The notes below the pieces were generated by a model, which worked only from the letters and a program-made list of their open reading frames with translations, made no database searches and was not told the DNA's origin. From assembly GCA_036513075.1 (NCBI GenBank), contig DATBZS010000088.1, positions 1 to 64,000 on the forward strand: a stretch of 64,000 nt of DNA, written 5' to 3'. Made by a program: the position numbers and the translations under genes. Source of the DNA: Bog-756 sp036513075 (GTDB taxonomy: Bacteria; Actinomycetota; Acidimicrobiia; Acidimicrobiales; RAAP-2). This document shows, piece by piece, positions 33,790-42,474 of the stretch. Position 1 is the first letter of the stretch. Every line of letters begins with the position of its first letter.

Positions 33790-35409
33790 TCAGCCCCCGG
33801 CGAGCAGGCGGCGGGCGATGACCTTCAGGCAGAGCGTCTCGTCGGCGCCCTCGAAGATCGACAGCACCCGAGCGTCGACGAAGTACCGGCTGACCGGGAA
33901 CTCCTCCGCGTAGCCCATGCCCCCGTGGATCTGGAGGGCCTCGCGCGTCACCCACTCGGCGCTCCGGCACACGTAGGCCTTGATCATCGACGCTTCGAGC
34001 GCGCCTTCGCCTTTGGACATCAGGCGAGCCACCTCGTAGGAGAACTGCCGGGACGCCTGGATCAGCACAGCCATCCGGGCGAGCTTCACCTTGGTGAGCT
34101 CGTACTCGGCGATCGGCGCGCCGAACACCACCCGGTTATTGGCGTACTCGACGGCAGCCTCATAGGCGGCCTGCATGAGGCCCACGGCCCGGGCGGCGGT
34201 CTGCAGACGGCCATTCTCGAAGCCCTGCATCTGCAGGTAGAAGCCCTGGCCCAGCCCGGACTCGCCACCGATGAGGTTGGCATCGGGGACGAACCAGTTT
34301 TCGAGGGAGACCTCGTAGGAGTGCATGCCCCGGTAACCCAGTGTGTCGATGGCCCGCCCTTCCATCTTGCCGGTCGAGCCGGCCGGCCGGCCGTCCGCAC
34401 CTTCTTCCTGGGTGAAGGTGAAGCCGTGCCCGTCGGCCGGGGGCTTGTTCACGAGGAAGATGGACAGGCCCTTGTGGCCCTTCGATTTGTCGGGGTCGGT
34501 GCGGGCCAGCAGCAGCAGGACATCGGCCCGGGCGGCGAACGTGCACCAGGTCTTCACCCCGCTGAGGATCCAGCCGCCCTCGACCTTGGTGGCGGGAAGC
34601 ATTACGCCGGCCACGTCGGAGCCGAAGTCTGGTTCGGTGACGGCCACCGCACCCAGCACCTCGGCCGTCGCCAGTTTCGGCAGCCAGTAGCGCTTCTGCT
34701 CCTCGGTGCCGCCCTTGACGATGGCTCGGGTGAGGATTTCGGGACGGGTGATGAGGGAGCCACCGGCGCCCAGCGAACCCCAGGTCAGCTCTTCGGTGGC
34801 CACCACCATGCTCAGGTAGTCGGCCTCGCCCTCGGTGGCGAACCCGCCGTACTCCTCGGGCACTGACATCCCGAAACCGCCCATCTCGGCCATGCCGGAG
34901 ATGATCTCCTCGGGGATGTCGGTGTTGGCCCGGTGGATGTGCTCGGCCCGCGGGCGGATCTGCTCGTCGGCGAACCGGTGAAAGGTCTCGCGGACCAACT
35001 CGAAGTCCGGGTCGAGGTGACGCTCGCCCTGGGTCTCGGCCAGCGTCACCAGGAAGGCCGGGTGACGGTAGGTGGCGACGAACGCCTCGGCCCGGGCCAT
35101 CCAGTCGGCGCCCACACCCCACTCGGCGGAGCGACCGACGATGCGGGCGGCCAGGTCGGCCAAGGCGTCGGCGACGAAGGCGCAGGCGATGCGGGCCTCG
35201 GTGTCGCCGTGGGAGCCATAGGTGAGGACCGACTCCGCGGTGCGCACGGCCGCCGCCGCGTGGGATACGTCGTAGGCCAGCACCTGCGCCTGGTCCGGAC
35301 CACCGGCAGTTCGCAGTGCGGCGATGCCGGAGTCGACGACCTCCTTGGCCACGGCGGTGGCATCGGCGGCAGCCAGGAGGTCGGGGGCGGGGACGTTGTC
35401 GGAGGTCAC
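33790..35409 (-). CDS. Acyl-CoA dehydrogenase with N-terminal helical extension
   Basis: A 539-aa FAD enzyme. Residues about 130-539 form a full acyl-CoA dehydrogenase: AVTEPDFGSDVAGVML, GVKTWCTFAARAD, YANNRVVFGAPIAEYELTK, IHGGMGYAEEFPVSRYF and the catalytic-base segment FEGADETLCLKVIARRLL. The first ~120 residues are an extra Ala-rich helical domain resembling the four-helix C-terminal part of the same family. The GTG 35409 start is supported by a TATCCT box 6 nt upstream and no Shine-Dalgarno sequence. Substrate unknown. Confidence 0.88.
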   Translation of the reverse strand: MTSDNVPAPDLLAAADATAVAKEVVDSGIAALRTAGGPDQAQVLAYDVSHAAAAVRTAESVLTYGSHGDTEARIACAFVADALADLAARIVGRSAEWGVGADWMARAEAFVATYRHPAFLVTLAETQGERHLDPDFELVRETFHRFADEQIRPRAEHIHRANTDIPEEIISGMAEMGGFGMSVPEEYGGFATEGEADYLSMVVATEELTWGSLGAGGSLITRPEILTRAIVKGGTEEQKRYWLPKLATAEVLGAVAVTEPDFGSDVAGVMLPATKVEGGWILSGVKTWCTFAARADVLLLLARTDPDKSKGHKGLSIFLVNKPPADGHGFTFTQEEGADGRPAGSTGKMEGRAIDTLGYRGMHSYEVSLENWFVPDANLIGGESGLGQGFYLQMQGFENGRLQTAARAVGLMQAAYEAAVEYANNRVVFGAPIAEYELTKVKLARMAVLIQASRQFSYEVARLMSKGEGALEASMIKAYVCRSAEWVTREALQIHGGMGYAEEFPVSRYFVDARVLSIFEGADETLCLKVIARRLLAGG

Positions 35410-35415
35410 CGCCCA

Positions 35416-35421
35416 AGGATA
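35416..35421 (-). promoter_or_regulatory. -10 box TATCCT, leaderless start of acyl-CoA dehydrogenase
   Basis: TAnnnT hexamer on the minus strand, 6 nt before GTG 35409. Confidence 0.5.
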
Positions 35422-35488
35422 ACGGCCTGCCCATCGGGTCGGATTTCCGTCCGTGGGTCCAGGTCCCACCCCTACGGCGAGTCGGCCG

Positions 35489-36136
35489 TCAGGAGATGGG
35501 CAACTGGGCCACCACGGTCACCAGGGGCGGGAGCACCACCGGGTCGTCGCCGGGATCGACGTCGGTGAGGAGCTCGAGATAGTCGGCCACCGGCCCCCGG
35601 CCGGCGCCGGCGGGCGCCTCGGCCCAGGCGTCCACGATCTCCAGGCCGGCAGCACGGACGAGCGAGGGGAGCAGGGCGCCGATGTCCGGGTGGCGGGCGT
35701 CGGGCATGGTGAACGGCTCACCAGCGATCCGCCCGGCCGAGGTGATCGGCTCCTGGGCCACCACCCAGCCACCGGGTCGGACGGCGGCGGCCATTCGCCG
35801 GAGCACCGCGGCGGGATCGACGACGTGGAGCAGGAGGAACCGGCAGAAGGCCAGGTCGACCAGCTCGGGCAGGCGTAGGTCCTCGCCGGCCTGGGTGATG
35901 GCCAGCACCTGGCTGTGGGCGGCGGCGGCCGACGCCACCTCGTCGCGTGCCATGGGGTCGGAGTCGACGGCGTAGACCCGTCCGTCGTGTCCGACGATCT
36001 CGGCCAGGGCCACCGACACGTCGCCCCCGCCGGCACCCACGTCGACGCAGGTCCAGCCGGGCCCGATCCCCAGGCGGTCCAGTGCCGTGGCCAGCGGTCG
36101 CCGATAGACGTCGTCGCGCAGGCCTCGCAGTTCCAT
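35489..36136 (-). CDS. SAM-dependent class I methyltransferase
   Basis: A 215-aa protein with motif I VDVGAGGGDVSVALAE, motif II acid in VYAVDSDPMA, and LAFCRFLLLHVVDPAAVLRRM followed by RPGGWVVAQEP. Small-molecule or tRNA methyltransferase; no substrate-specific domain. The start at ATG 36136 is supported by TAACGT 6 nt upstream (TGGAGG abuts the ATG, too close to act as Shine-Dalgarno). Confidence 0.86.
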   Translation of the reverse strand: MELRGLRDDVYRRPLATALDRLGIGPGWTCVDVGAGGGDVSVALAEIVGHDGRVYAVDSDPMARDEVASAAAAHSQVLAITQAGEDLRLPELVDLAFCRFLLLHVVDPAAVLRRMAAAVRPGGWVVAQEPITSAGRIAGEPFTMPDARHPDIGALLPSLVRAAGLEIVDAWAEAPAGAGRGPVADYLELLTDVDPGDDPVVLPPLVTVVAQLPIS

Positions 36137-36142
36137 CCTCCA

Positions 36143-36148
36143 ACGTTA
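36143..36148 (-). promoter_or_regulatory. -10 box TAACGT, leaderless start of methyltransferase
   Basis: TAnnnT hexamer on the minus strand, 6 nt before ATG 36136. Confidence 0.5.
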
Positions 36149-36223
36149 CCGGCAGCCCCCGGCGTGACCCGATGTAGCAGTTGGATCGAACCCGTGGGTG
36201 CCGAGCGGATACCGGGAAGCCGG

Positions 36224-36229
36224 TAGCCT
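36224..36229 (+). promoter_or_regulatory. -10 box TAGCCT, leaderless start of hypothetical gene
   Basis: TAnnnT hexamer 8 nt before GTG 36238; the spacer is pyrimidine-rich, without Shine-Dalgarno sequence. Confidence 0.5.
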
Positions 36230-36237
36230 CCCCTCTC

Positions 36238-36666
36238 GTGAAGGTAACCATGATCCTCTGTGACTCCGCCCAGGTGGCCGACGGCAAGTTGTACGTGCTC
36301 GGCGGCGGCTGGAGCATGACCGGGCCCGACCCCGTCCCGTCGGCCATCGCGCTGAAGATCGACGTCGGGTGGCACGAAGCGGAGGCCGCCCATCACTGGG
36401 AGCTGTACCTGGAGGACGCCGACGGCGGCCCGGTCCTGGTGCCCACCCCCGACGGCGATCACCCCGTCGAGGTCCGAGGGGAATTCACCGTCGGCCGACC
36501 CGTCGACGTGCCCGAGGGCTCACCGGTCGACGTGGCCCTGGCCGTGAACCTCGGACCTCTGCCGCTGGCCCCCGGTACCCGGTACACGTGGCGGATGGCC
36601 ATCGACGGCGAGAGCCACCCCGACTGGGTGCTGGCCTTTACCACCCGGCCCCTGCCCGAAGCCTGA
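36238..36666 (+). CDS. Conserved hypothetical protein (LYVLGGGW type)
   Basis: A 142-aa protein starting VKVTMILCDSAQVADGK and then LYVLGGGWSMTG. It has a predicted all-beta character and ends WRMAIDGESHPDWVLAFTTR. From memory this matches an actinobacterial family of unknown function (possibly DUF6941); I could not verify that. GTG 36238 fits the upstream -10 box. No signal peptide. Divergent from the methyltransferase. Confidence 0.75.
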   Translation: MKVTMILCDSAQVADGKLYVLGGGWSMTGPDPVPSAIALKIDVGWHEAEAAHHWELYLEDADGGPVLVPTPDGDHPVEVRGEFTVGRPVDVPEGSPVDVALAVNLGPLPLAPGTRYTWRMAIDGESHPDWVLAFTTRPLPEA

Positions 36667-36751
36667 CGCCGGTTGCCCGCCGGGTCCCCCGCCGTGCGGC
36701 CATCGGTCCAACAGGTCCGCTACGTACGGTCGACCACCCTCTGTCCCGGCC

Positions 36752-36757
36752 TACTAT
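36752..36757 (+). promoter_or_regulatory. -10 box TACTAT, leaderless start of MaoC-like gene
   Basis: TAnnnT hexamer 8 nt before ATG 36766; no Shine-Dalgarno sequence. Confidence 0.5.
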
Positions 36758-36765
36758 CGGCGGAT

Positions 36766-37278
36766 ATGACCACGTACGACCGCCCGTTCGGCCGCTACTT
36801 CGAGGACTTCGTCCCCGGAGACGTCTACCGGCACTGGCCGGGTAAGACCATCACCGAGGCGGATGATCACCTCTTCTGCATGATCACGATGAACCACCAC
36901 CCGCTCCACACCAACGCGTGGTTCGCCGAGCACGAGTCGGTGCAGGGGAAGAACGTGGTGGTCGGCAACCTGGTTTACTCGCTCGCCCTCGGGATGAGCG
37001 TGCCCGACGTCAGCGGCGCGGCCATCGCCAACCTCGAGGTCGAGTCCCTGCTCCATCGGGCGCCGACATTCCACGGCGACACCATCTACGCCGAGACCAA
37101 GGTGATCGAGACGTCCGAGTCGAAGTCGCGTGACGACCGGGGTGTGGTGACGGTAGAGACCAAGGCCTTCAACCAGCGTGGCGAGGAGGTCTGCTTCTTC
37201 CGACGCAAGGTCATGGTGTGGAAGGAGGCGTTCGCCCCCGCGCGTCGTCGCCCCTACGGGGACGACGTCTGGGGTTGA
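36766..37278 (+). CDS. MaoC-like enoyl-CoA hydratase
   Basis: A 170-aa hotdog-fold hydratase acting on acyl-CoA. It begins YDRPFGRYFEDFVPGDVYRH. The hydratase segment TITEADDHLFCMITMNHHPLH supplies the Asp/His catalytic pair, and NLVYSLALGMSV and LEVESLLHRAPTFHGDTIYA follow. Single-domain length is normal. In actinobacteria such proteins occur in branched-chain or C5-dicarboxylate CoA pathways; here the neighbours give no clear pathway. mutY begins 16 nt downstream. Confidence 0.87.
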   Translation: MTTYDRPFGRYFEDFVPGDVYRHWPGKTITEADDHLFCMITMNHHPLHTNAWFAEHESVQGKNVVVGNLVYSLALGMSVPDVSGAAIANLEVESLLHRAPTFHGDTIYAETKVIETSESKSRDDRGVVTVETKAFNQRGEEVCFFRRKVMVWKEAFAPARRRPYGDDVWG

Positions 37279-37294
37279 GAACCCGACCCCTCCG

Positions 37295-38200
37295 GTGACG
37301 GCCCGCCCCGACGCCCGGGTGCGCGCCCTCGGGACCGCCATCGAGGCCTGGGGTTCGGGTGGCGACGGCGCCACACGACGCGACGACCTGCCATGGCGTT
37401 CCACCCGTGACCCCTGGGCCGTGCTGGTGAGCGAGACGCTGGCCCAGCAGACCCAAATTTCCAGGGTGATCCCGGCCTATCACCGGTTCCTGACATCGTT
37501 CCCGACCCCGGCGGTCTGCGCTGCCGCTCCGCTGGGCGACGTGCTCATCGCCTGGGAGGGTATGGGCTATAACCGGCGGGCCCGCAACCTCCACCGGGCT
37601 GCGGCTCTGATGGTGGCCGACCACGGCGGCTCGGTTCCCGACGACCTCGACGAGCTGCTGGCTCTGCCCGGTGTCGGTCCCTATACCGCCCGGGCCGTCC
37701 TGGCCTTCGCGTTCGAACGCGACGTCGGAGTCGTCGACACCAACGCCGGCCGGGTCTTGTCCCGTGCCGTGGGGGGTGTGTCGCTACGGCCGGCGACGGC
37801 CCAGGCACTGGTCGACGACATGGTGCCGCCCGGCCTGGCGTGGTCGTTCGGACAGGCCCTGCTCGACCTGGGAGCGACCGTGTGCACGCAGAGGACACCC
37901 GACTGCACGGTATGCCCGATCCGTCGCCGGTGCCGGTGGGCACGGGCGGGCCGCTCGCATCCCGATCCGGCCCGGGGTTCGGCCGGGGTATCGGTGGCCC
38001 GGGCACCCTTCGCCGGATCCGACCGTCAGGGGCGGGGACGTCTGGTGACGGCCCTGCGCACAGGCCCCGTTCACGGCGACAGGTTGGCGGCGGCCACCGG
38101 GTGGCCCGACGACCCGGCGCGGGCGACACGGGTCGCCGACGGTCTGGTCGCCGAGGAATTGGCACGCCGGGACGGCGAGGGGACCCTCCATCTGCCGTGA
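37295..38200 (+). CDS. mutY: A/G-specific adenine glycosylase
   Basis: Removes adenine opposite 8-oxoguanine. The 301-aa protein has the HhH-GPD core: LPWRSTRDPWAVLVSETLAQQ with catalytic Glu, helix-hairpin-helix LPGVGPYTARAV, catalytic Asp in VGVVDTNAGRVL, and the 4Fe-4S loop C-x6-C-x2-C-x5-C (CTQRTPDCTVCPIRRRC). The C-terminal part is short and lacks a full NUDIX-like 8-oxoG reader, as in other actinobacterial MutY. GTG 37295 is the first in-frame start after the MaoC gene; no Shine-Dalgarno is seen. It complements mutM at 6.4 kb. Confidence 0.93.
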   Translation: MTARPDARVRALGTAIEAWGSGGDGATRRDDLPWRSTRDPWAVLVSETLAQQTQISRVIPAYHRFLTSFPTPAVCAAAPLGDVLIAWEGMGYNRRARNLHRAAALMVADHGGSVPDDLDELLALPGVGPYTARAVLAFAFERDVGVVDTNAGRVLSRAVGGVSLRPATAQALVDDMVPPGLAWSFGQALLDLGATVCTQRTPDCTVCPIRRRCRWARAGRSHPDPARGSAGVSVARAPFAGSDRQGRGRLVTALRTGPVHGDRLAAATGWPDDPARATRVADGLVAEELARRDGEGTLHLP

Positions 38201-38371
38201 AGGTGCCTCCGTGGTTGCCCTGCGGTCGTCGTGACCGCTGACGGCGCCATGCACCGCCGGCGTACCGCCGGCGTGTCGTTGCCTGCTACCGGCTCTGGCT
38301 ACGGTGGTGCAGTCGCCGGGGGCGGGCGGACTCCGGCAGCACCTGACGGCGAGCGATCGCGGAGGAGCACC

Positions 38372-38615
38372 ATGCGACGCACAGGCAGGTGGACGGTGGC
38401 CGCGGGCACCGTGGCCGTGGGGGCGACGATGCTGGCCGGATGCGGGAGCGCATCGTCGGCACCGACCACGATCTCGGGTCGGGTCCACGATCCCGAGCGT
38501 CACCTCGGCCAGCCGGAGAGCCACCGACGGCCACCTCGACCCGCTGCTTGCCTTCCCGGCGCAGAACGACTTCCCGAAGAACGTGGCACCGTTGCTGAAG
38601 CAGATCGACAAGTAG
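38372..38615 (+). pseudogene. Remnant of a small lipoprotein gene (probable frameshift)
   Basis: ATG 38372 with GGAGGAG upstream opens a clear lipoprotein signal, MRRTGRWTVAAGTVAVGATM, with lipobox LAGC. After about 35 residues this frame becomes Arg/Pro-rich. In the +1-shifted frame a natural-looking C-terminus appears, DGHLDPLLAFPAQNDF followed by PKNVAPLLKQIDK and a stop at 38615. This suggests a frameshift or sequencing error in a short lipoprotein. The rest of the 38201-38633 interval holds nothing else I can support. Confidence 0.4.
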
Positions 38616-38633
38616 GGGAGCGGTAGGAGTTCT

Positions 38634-39401
38634 GTGGTCGAGGGGTCGAGCGAGCCGCCGGAGTCGGCGGTGATCAGCCACGTCGAGGAGTACCGTCCGG
38701 GTCGCCTGGTCGAGGTGGTGCGCCTCCAGGGCACCCGGGACGCGCCGGTCGTACTCCTGTGGCACGGGAGCGGGCCCGACGAGCGGGACGCGCTGGTGCC
38801 CCTGGCCACCGCGGTGGCCGCGTACGGGACAGTCGCCTTCGTCCCCGATTGGCGCTCCGATGACCTGAAGGTCGGCGCGGACGAGCTGCTGGCGTCGATC
38901 GATTTCGCCACGACTCACGCTCTCGGTCTGGGTGGCGACCCGGGTCGGGTGGTGCTGGCCGGCTGGTCCCTCGGAGCGAGTGCGGTGGCCGACATCGCCC
39001 TGCATCCGGACGTCGCCGGCGGTTGGCACCCGTCGGCCGCCGTGGGGCTGGGCGGGGGGTACGACCGGACTCCCTTCGACAGGGGCCGCCCGAGCCGCGA
39101 CCCGATGGCCGGCAGCACGGTCGTAGGGGCTGGACGTCCCGCACTGGTGGCCCACGGGACGGCGGATCACCTGATTCCGGTGGAACGGTCCGTCGTCGGC
39201 GCGGGCGGGCTCGCCGAGGCGGGGTGGCGGGTCGTGTTGCGTCAGGTCGACACTGACCACGCCGGGGTGATCGGTACCGTGTACGACCGGCAGCTGAAGC
39301 GGTGCGTTCCGTCCGACGACCCCCGGCGCCTCGCCGTCATGGGGGCGGTGGCCCGCGACATGGCCCGCATCGCTCTCGGGCCCGACGGACCGGTCAGCTA
39401 G
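38634..39401 (+). CDS. Alpha/beta hydrolase
   Basis: A 255-aa esterase-like enzyme: oxyanion region LLWHGSGPDERDAL, nucleophile GWSLGASAVAD, acid in HGTADHLIPVER, catalytic His in DTDHAGVIG. No signal peptide, so cytosolic. AGGAG lies just before GTG 38634. It resembles the BD-FAE/acetyl esterase group in layout; substrate unknown. Confidence 0.83.
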   Translation: MVEGSSEPPESAVISHVEEYRPGRLVEVVRLQGTRDAPVVLLWHGSGPDERDALVPLATAVAAYGTVAFVPDWRSDDLKVGADELLASIDFATTHALGLGGDPGRVVLAGWSLGASAVADIALHPDVAGGWHPSAAVGLGGGYDRTPFDRGRPSRDPMAGSTVVGAGRPALVAHGTADHLIPVERSVVGAGGLAEAGWRVVLRQVDTDHAGVIGTVYDRQLKRCVPSDDPRRLAVMGAVARDMARIALGPDGPVS

Positions 39402-39513
39402 CGGGAATCAGCCGACTCGAGTCCGTTGGCGCGTACGGTCCTGACAGCGGCCCCGGGAGGTTCGGGTCGATCCACGGCCGGAGGGTGGCCGACGGGTTCC
39501 CCGCCGCTCCGGC

Positions 39514-39519
39514 TAGCCT
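39514..39519 (+). promoter_or_regulatory. -10 box TAGCCT, leaderless start of metallo-beta-lactamase gene
   Basis: TAnnnT hexamer 9 nt before GTG 39529; no Shine-Dalgarno sequence. Confidence 0.4.
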
Positions 39520-39528
39520 GCGTTCCCT

Positions 39529-40386
39529 GTGCGAATCACCTATTTCGGAGTCCGGGGCTCGTGCCCGTGCTCGTCCGACCAGCAACGTCGGTACGGGGGG
39601 AACACGTCCTGCGTCCTGGTCGAGGTGGCCGGCGAGCCACCCCTGATCCTCGACATGGGAACGGGCCTGCGCGCGCTCGGCCTCTACCTGAACGCCGAAC
39701 TGGTTCCCTCGGGCAGGCCGTTACGGGGCAACTGTCTACTCACCCATCTGCACTACGACCATGTTCTGGGCACCCCGTTCTTCCCGCCGATGCGGGACCC
39801 GGGGGCGCTGCTCGAGATCTACGGGCCGTCCCAGGCCGACGAGTCGCTCCAGTTGACCATGGCCGGCATGGTCAAGCCGCCCTTCTTCCCGGTGCACATG
39901 GCCGACTTCCGGGGCGAGCTGCGGTACCACGACCTGAAGGGGAACGACGAGTTCCAGCTCGGTGCGATCTCGATCAAGGTCCGTACGGTGCCCCACATCG
40001 GCAATACCCTCGGGTTCCGCATCGAGGCCGACGGCGCGGTGGCGGTGTACCTGCCCGACCACCAGGCGCCGGTCGACCGAGCGACGGTGGCGCCCGGCGT
40101 GCTCGAGCTGTGCGATGGTGCGGACCTGCTGATCCACGACGCCCAGTACACCGAGGAGGAGTTCGTGGAGCTGTCCGACTGGGGCCACTCGACCCCTGCC
40201 TACGCCATCCAGGTGGCCACCGAGGCCGGTGTCCGGCGTCTCGACATGTTCCACCACGACCCGGCGCACACCGACCGCCAGATCGACGTCATGCTGCGGG
40301 CGGCCAGGCAAGTCGCCCAGTCCGCAGGAAAGGTCGAGGTGAACGCGGCCAAGGAGGGTGCCACCTTCGAACTGAGGAAGCGGTGA
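39529..40386 (+). CDS. Metallo-beta-lactamase fold phosphodiesterase-like protein
   Basis: A 285-aa protein with the start VRITYFGVRGSCPCSS and YGGNTSCVLVEV typical of the ElaC/cyclic-phosphodiesterase-like branch. The metal site THLHYDHVLGTPF, an LPDH in VYLPDHQAP, an IHDAQYTEEEF ligand segment and a C-terminal FHHDPAHTD complete the dinuclear zinc site. Substrate unknown; cyclic nucleotide or RNA phosphodiester chemistry is plausible. The stop overlaps the next start (GTGA). Confidence 0.87.
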   Translation: MRITYFGVRGSCPCSSDQQRRYGGNTSCVLVEVAGEPPLILDMGTGLRALGLYLNAELVPSGRPLRGNCLLTHLHYDHVLGTPFFPPMRDPGALLEIYGPSQADESLQLTMAGMVKPPFFPVHMADFRGELRYHDLKGNDEFQLGAISIKVRTVPHIGNTLGFRIEADGAVAVYLPDHQAPVDRATVAPGVLELCDGADLLIHDAQYTEEEFVELSDWGHSTPAYAIQVATEAGVRRLDMFHHDPAHTDRQIDVMLRAARQVAQSAGKVEVNAAKEGATFELRKR

Positions 40387-40913
40387 CTTCCCACGGCGAC
40401 AGTGGGTACCCGGTCCCGCAGTTCGACGCCGCCGGGTTCACGGACGCCATGGGCAGGTTCACGACCGGGGTGACCATCGTGGCCGGCATCGACGACGGAC
40501 GGCCGGTGGGCTTCACGTGTCAGAGCTTCGTGTCGCTCTCCATCGATCCTCCGTATGTGGCCGTGGCCCCGGCCCGCACCTCGACCAGCTGGCCCCGCAT
40601 CGCCCGGTCGGGCAGCTTCTGCGTGAACGTGCTGACGGACGCCCAAGAGCACCTGTGCACGGGGTTCGCCGTATCCGGCGGATCCAAGTTCGATGGTGTC
40701 GACTGGCAACCGGCGCCGGGCACGGGCTCGCCGGTCATCGGCGGCAGCCTGGCCTGGGTGGACTGCCGGGTCGAGCTGGTCCACGACGCCGGCGACCACG
40801 AGCTCATCGTCGGACGGGTACTCGACCTCGGCGTGGGCGAGGGCTCGCCCCTTCTCCGATTCCGCAGCCACTTCGCGAAGGTGGCCCACGACCGCACAGC
40901 AGATACGAGGTAG
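40383..40913 (+). CDS. Flavin reductase-like FMN-binding protein
   Basis: A 176-aa split-barrel flavoprotein: FTDAMGRFTTGVTIVAG, the FMN loop GFTCQSFVSLSIDPPYVAVA, GSFCVNVL and a C-terminal GEGSPLLRFRSHFAKVA. Members supply reduced flavin to two-component monooxygenases. No monooxygenase partner is present in the window. GTG 40383 overlaps the upstream stop by 4 bp. Confidence 0.9.
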   Translation: MTSHGDSGYPVPQFDAAGFTDAMGRFTTGVTIVAGIDDGRPVGFTCQSFVSLSIDPPYVAVAPARTSTSWPRIARSGSFCVNVLTDAQEHLCTGFAVSGGSKFDGVDWQPAPGTGSPVIGGSLAWVDCRVELVHDAGDHELIVGRVLDLGVGEGSPLLRFRSHFAKVAHDRTADTR

Positions 40914-40918
40914 CCGAC

Positions 40919-41470
40919 ATGACCAAGATCGTCGAATCCGACGTGATCCAGGATGTGATCATCGTGGAGCCGGACGCCCACGGCGACGAGCGCGGGCGCT
41001 TCGTCGAGACGTACCGCCGCAGCTGGTTCCCCCTGGGCCGGGAGATGATCCAGGGCAACCGGTCGACGAAACAGGCTGGCGCCGTCGTCGGCCTCCACTA
41101 CCACCTGCACCAGTCGGACTACTGGTACGTGTTGGCCGGCACCGCCCGGGTGGTGCTGCACGACCTTCGCCAGGGCTCGCCCACCGATGGCGCCACCCTG
41201 TCACTCGACCTGTCGGGCGACCACGACAAAGGCCTGTTCATTCCGCCGGGAGTGGCCCACGGGTTCGCCTCGCTGACCGACCTCACCCTCTGGTACCTGG
41301 TCGACGGCTACTACAACCCCGAGGACGAACTGGGTGTGGCCTGGGACGACCCGGCCATCGCCGGCGAATGGGGGGTGGCCGACCCGGTCCTGTCGGACCG
41401 GGACAAGGTCAACCCCCGGCGCGACGACATTCCGGCGGGGCGCCAGCCCTACCTCGGGCTGCGCACCTGA
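40919..41470 (+). CDS. RmlC-like dTDP-4-dehydrorhamnose 3,5-epimerase family protein
   Basis: A 183-aa cupin: DVIIVEPDAHGDERGRFVET, the catalytic His region VVGLHYHLHQSDYWYVLAG, and PPGVAHGFASLTDLTLWYLV. The GLHYH form differs slightly from the GxHxQ of classical RmlC. No other dTDP-rhamnose genes lie nearby, so the sugar nucleotide and pathway are uncertain. It begins 5 nt after the flavin reductase stop. Confidence 0.82.
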   Translation: MTKIVESDVIQDVIIVEPDAHGDERGRFVETYRRSWFPLGREMIQGNRSTKQAGAVVGLHYHLHQSDYWYVLAGTARVVLHDLRQGSPTDGATLSLDLSGDHDKGLFIPPGVAHGFASLTDLTLWYLVDGYYNPEDELGVAWDDPAIAGEWGVADPVLSDRDKVNPRRDDIPAGRQPYLGLRT

Positions 41471-41548
41471 GCGGACCACACCTGTCGGACTGATGGAGAC
41501 CAGGACCTCCTCGGGGCGGCCGGGCGGGACGTCTGGAACACTCTCCCC

Positions 41549-42373
41549 ATGTCGACCACCTCGTTCTCCAACCAGCCCGCTACGTCGTCGTTCCCCTCGT
41601 CCCCCGGCCGGCTCGGCGAGCCGGCCACCGGTGTCCTCATCACCGGCGGGGGATCGGGCATCGGACGGTCCACCGCGCTGGCCCTCGCCGAGGTCGGGCG
41701 GCCGGTGGCCGTGTGGGACATCGACGCCGCAGGCGCGGAGGAGACCGCCGCGCGCTGTCGGGAGCTGGGGGTCGTGGCCCACGCTGCCGTGGTCGATGTG
41801 GCCGGATCGGATGCCATTGCCGAGGCGGTCGGCGAGGCGGCTGCCGCACTCGGCTCGATCGGCGGCTTCGTCCACGCCGCCGGCGTGTCCGGGGCGGCCA
41901 GCGTCGACGACATCGACGACGCCATCTGGGACGCCACCCTCAACGTCAACCTGCGAGCCGCCGCCATCATCAGCCGGCATCTCCTCCCCACATTCCGGGC
42001 GGCCGGGCCTGGTTCGGCAGCCGTACTCATCTCATCGATCGAAGGCCTGTTCGGAAGCACCATGCTCACCGCCTACTGCGCGTCCAAGGGTGGGGTCCTC
42101 GGAGTCATGCGGTCGTTGGCCCAGCGCTTCGCCATCGAGGGGTTCCGGGTCAACGCCGTCTGCCCGGGGGCGGTCGTCACCCCCATGCTCGAGCCGGCCT
42201 TCGAGTTGCCCGGATTCCGGGAGCAGCTCGAGCAGCGCACGCCCCTCCAACGGGTGGCCAACCTCGACGAGATCGCCCGCCCCATCCGGTTCCTGCTCTC
42301 CACCGAGGCCTCCTTCATCACCGGGGCACATCTCACCGTGGACGGCGGCCTGACCGCTGTCACCGCCATCTGA
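41549..42373 (+). CDS. Short-chain dehydrogenase/reductase
   Basis: A 274-aa SDR with a ~25-residue Ser/Pro-rich start, ITGGGSGIGRSTALALAE cofactor loop, Asp in VAVWDIDAAG, VHAAGVSG, catalytic Ser in LISSIEGL and Y-C-A-S-K. The C-terminal FITGAHLTVDGG is typical. AACACT 6 nt before ATG 41549 is a partial match to the leaderless promoter pattern. Substrate unknown. Confidence 0.88.
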   Translation: MSTTSFSNQPATSSFPSSPGRLGEPATGVLITGGGSGIGRSTALALAEVGRPVAVWDIDAAGAEETAARCRELGVVAHAAVVDVAGSDAIAEAVGEAAAALGSIGGFVHAAGVSGAASVDDIDDAIWDATLNVNLRAAAIISRHLLPTFRAAGPGSAAVLISSIEGLFGSTMLTAYCASKGGVLGVMRSLAQRFAIEGFRVNAVCPGAVVTPMLEPAFELPGFREQLEQRTPLQRVANLDEIARPIRFLLSTEASFITGAHLTVDGGLTAVTAI

Positions 42374-42474
42374 GCGTCTGACCTGGGATGACGGAGCGCC
42401 GATCGCAGACAGTCGGCGGGCTGCAGGGCTGGTCGCTCTACGCCGACCGACCGATTCGGAGTTGAATAGACCGG

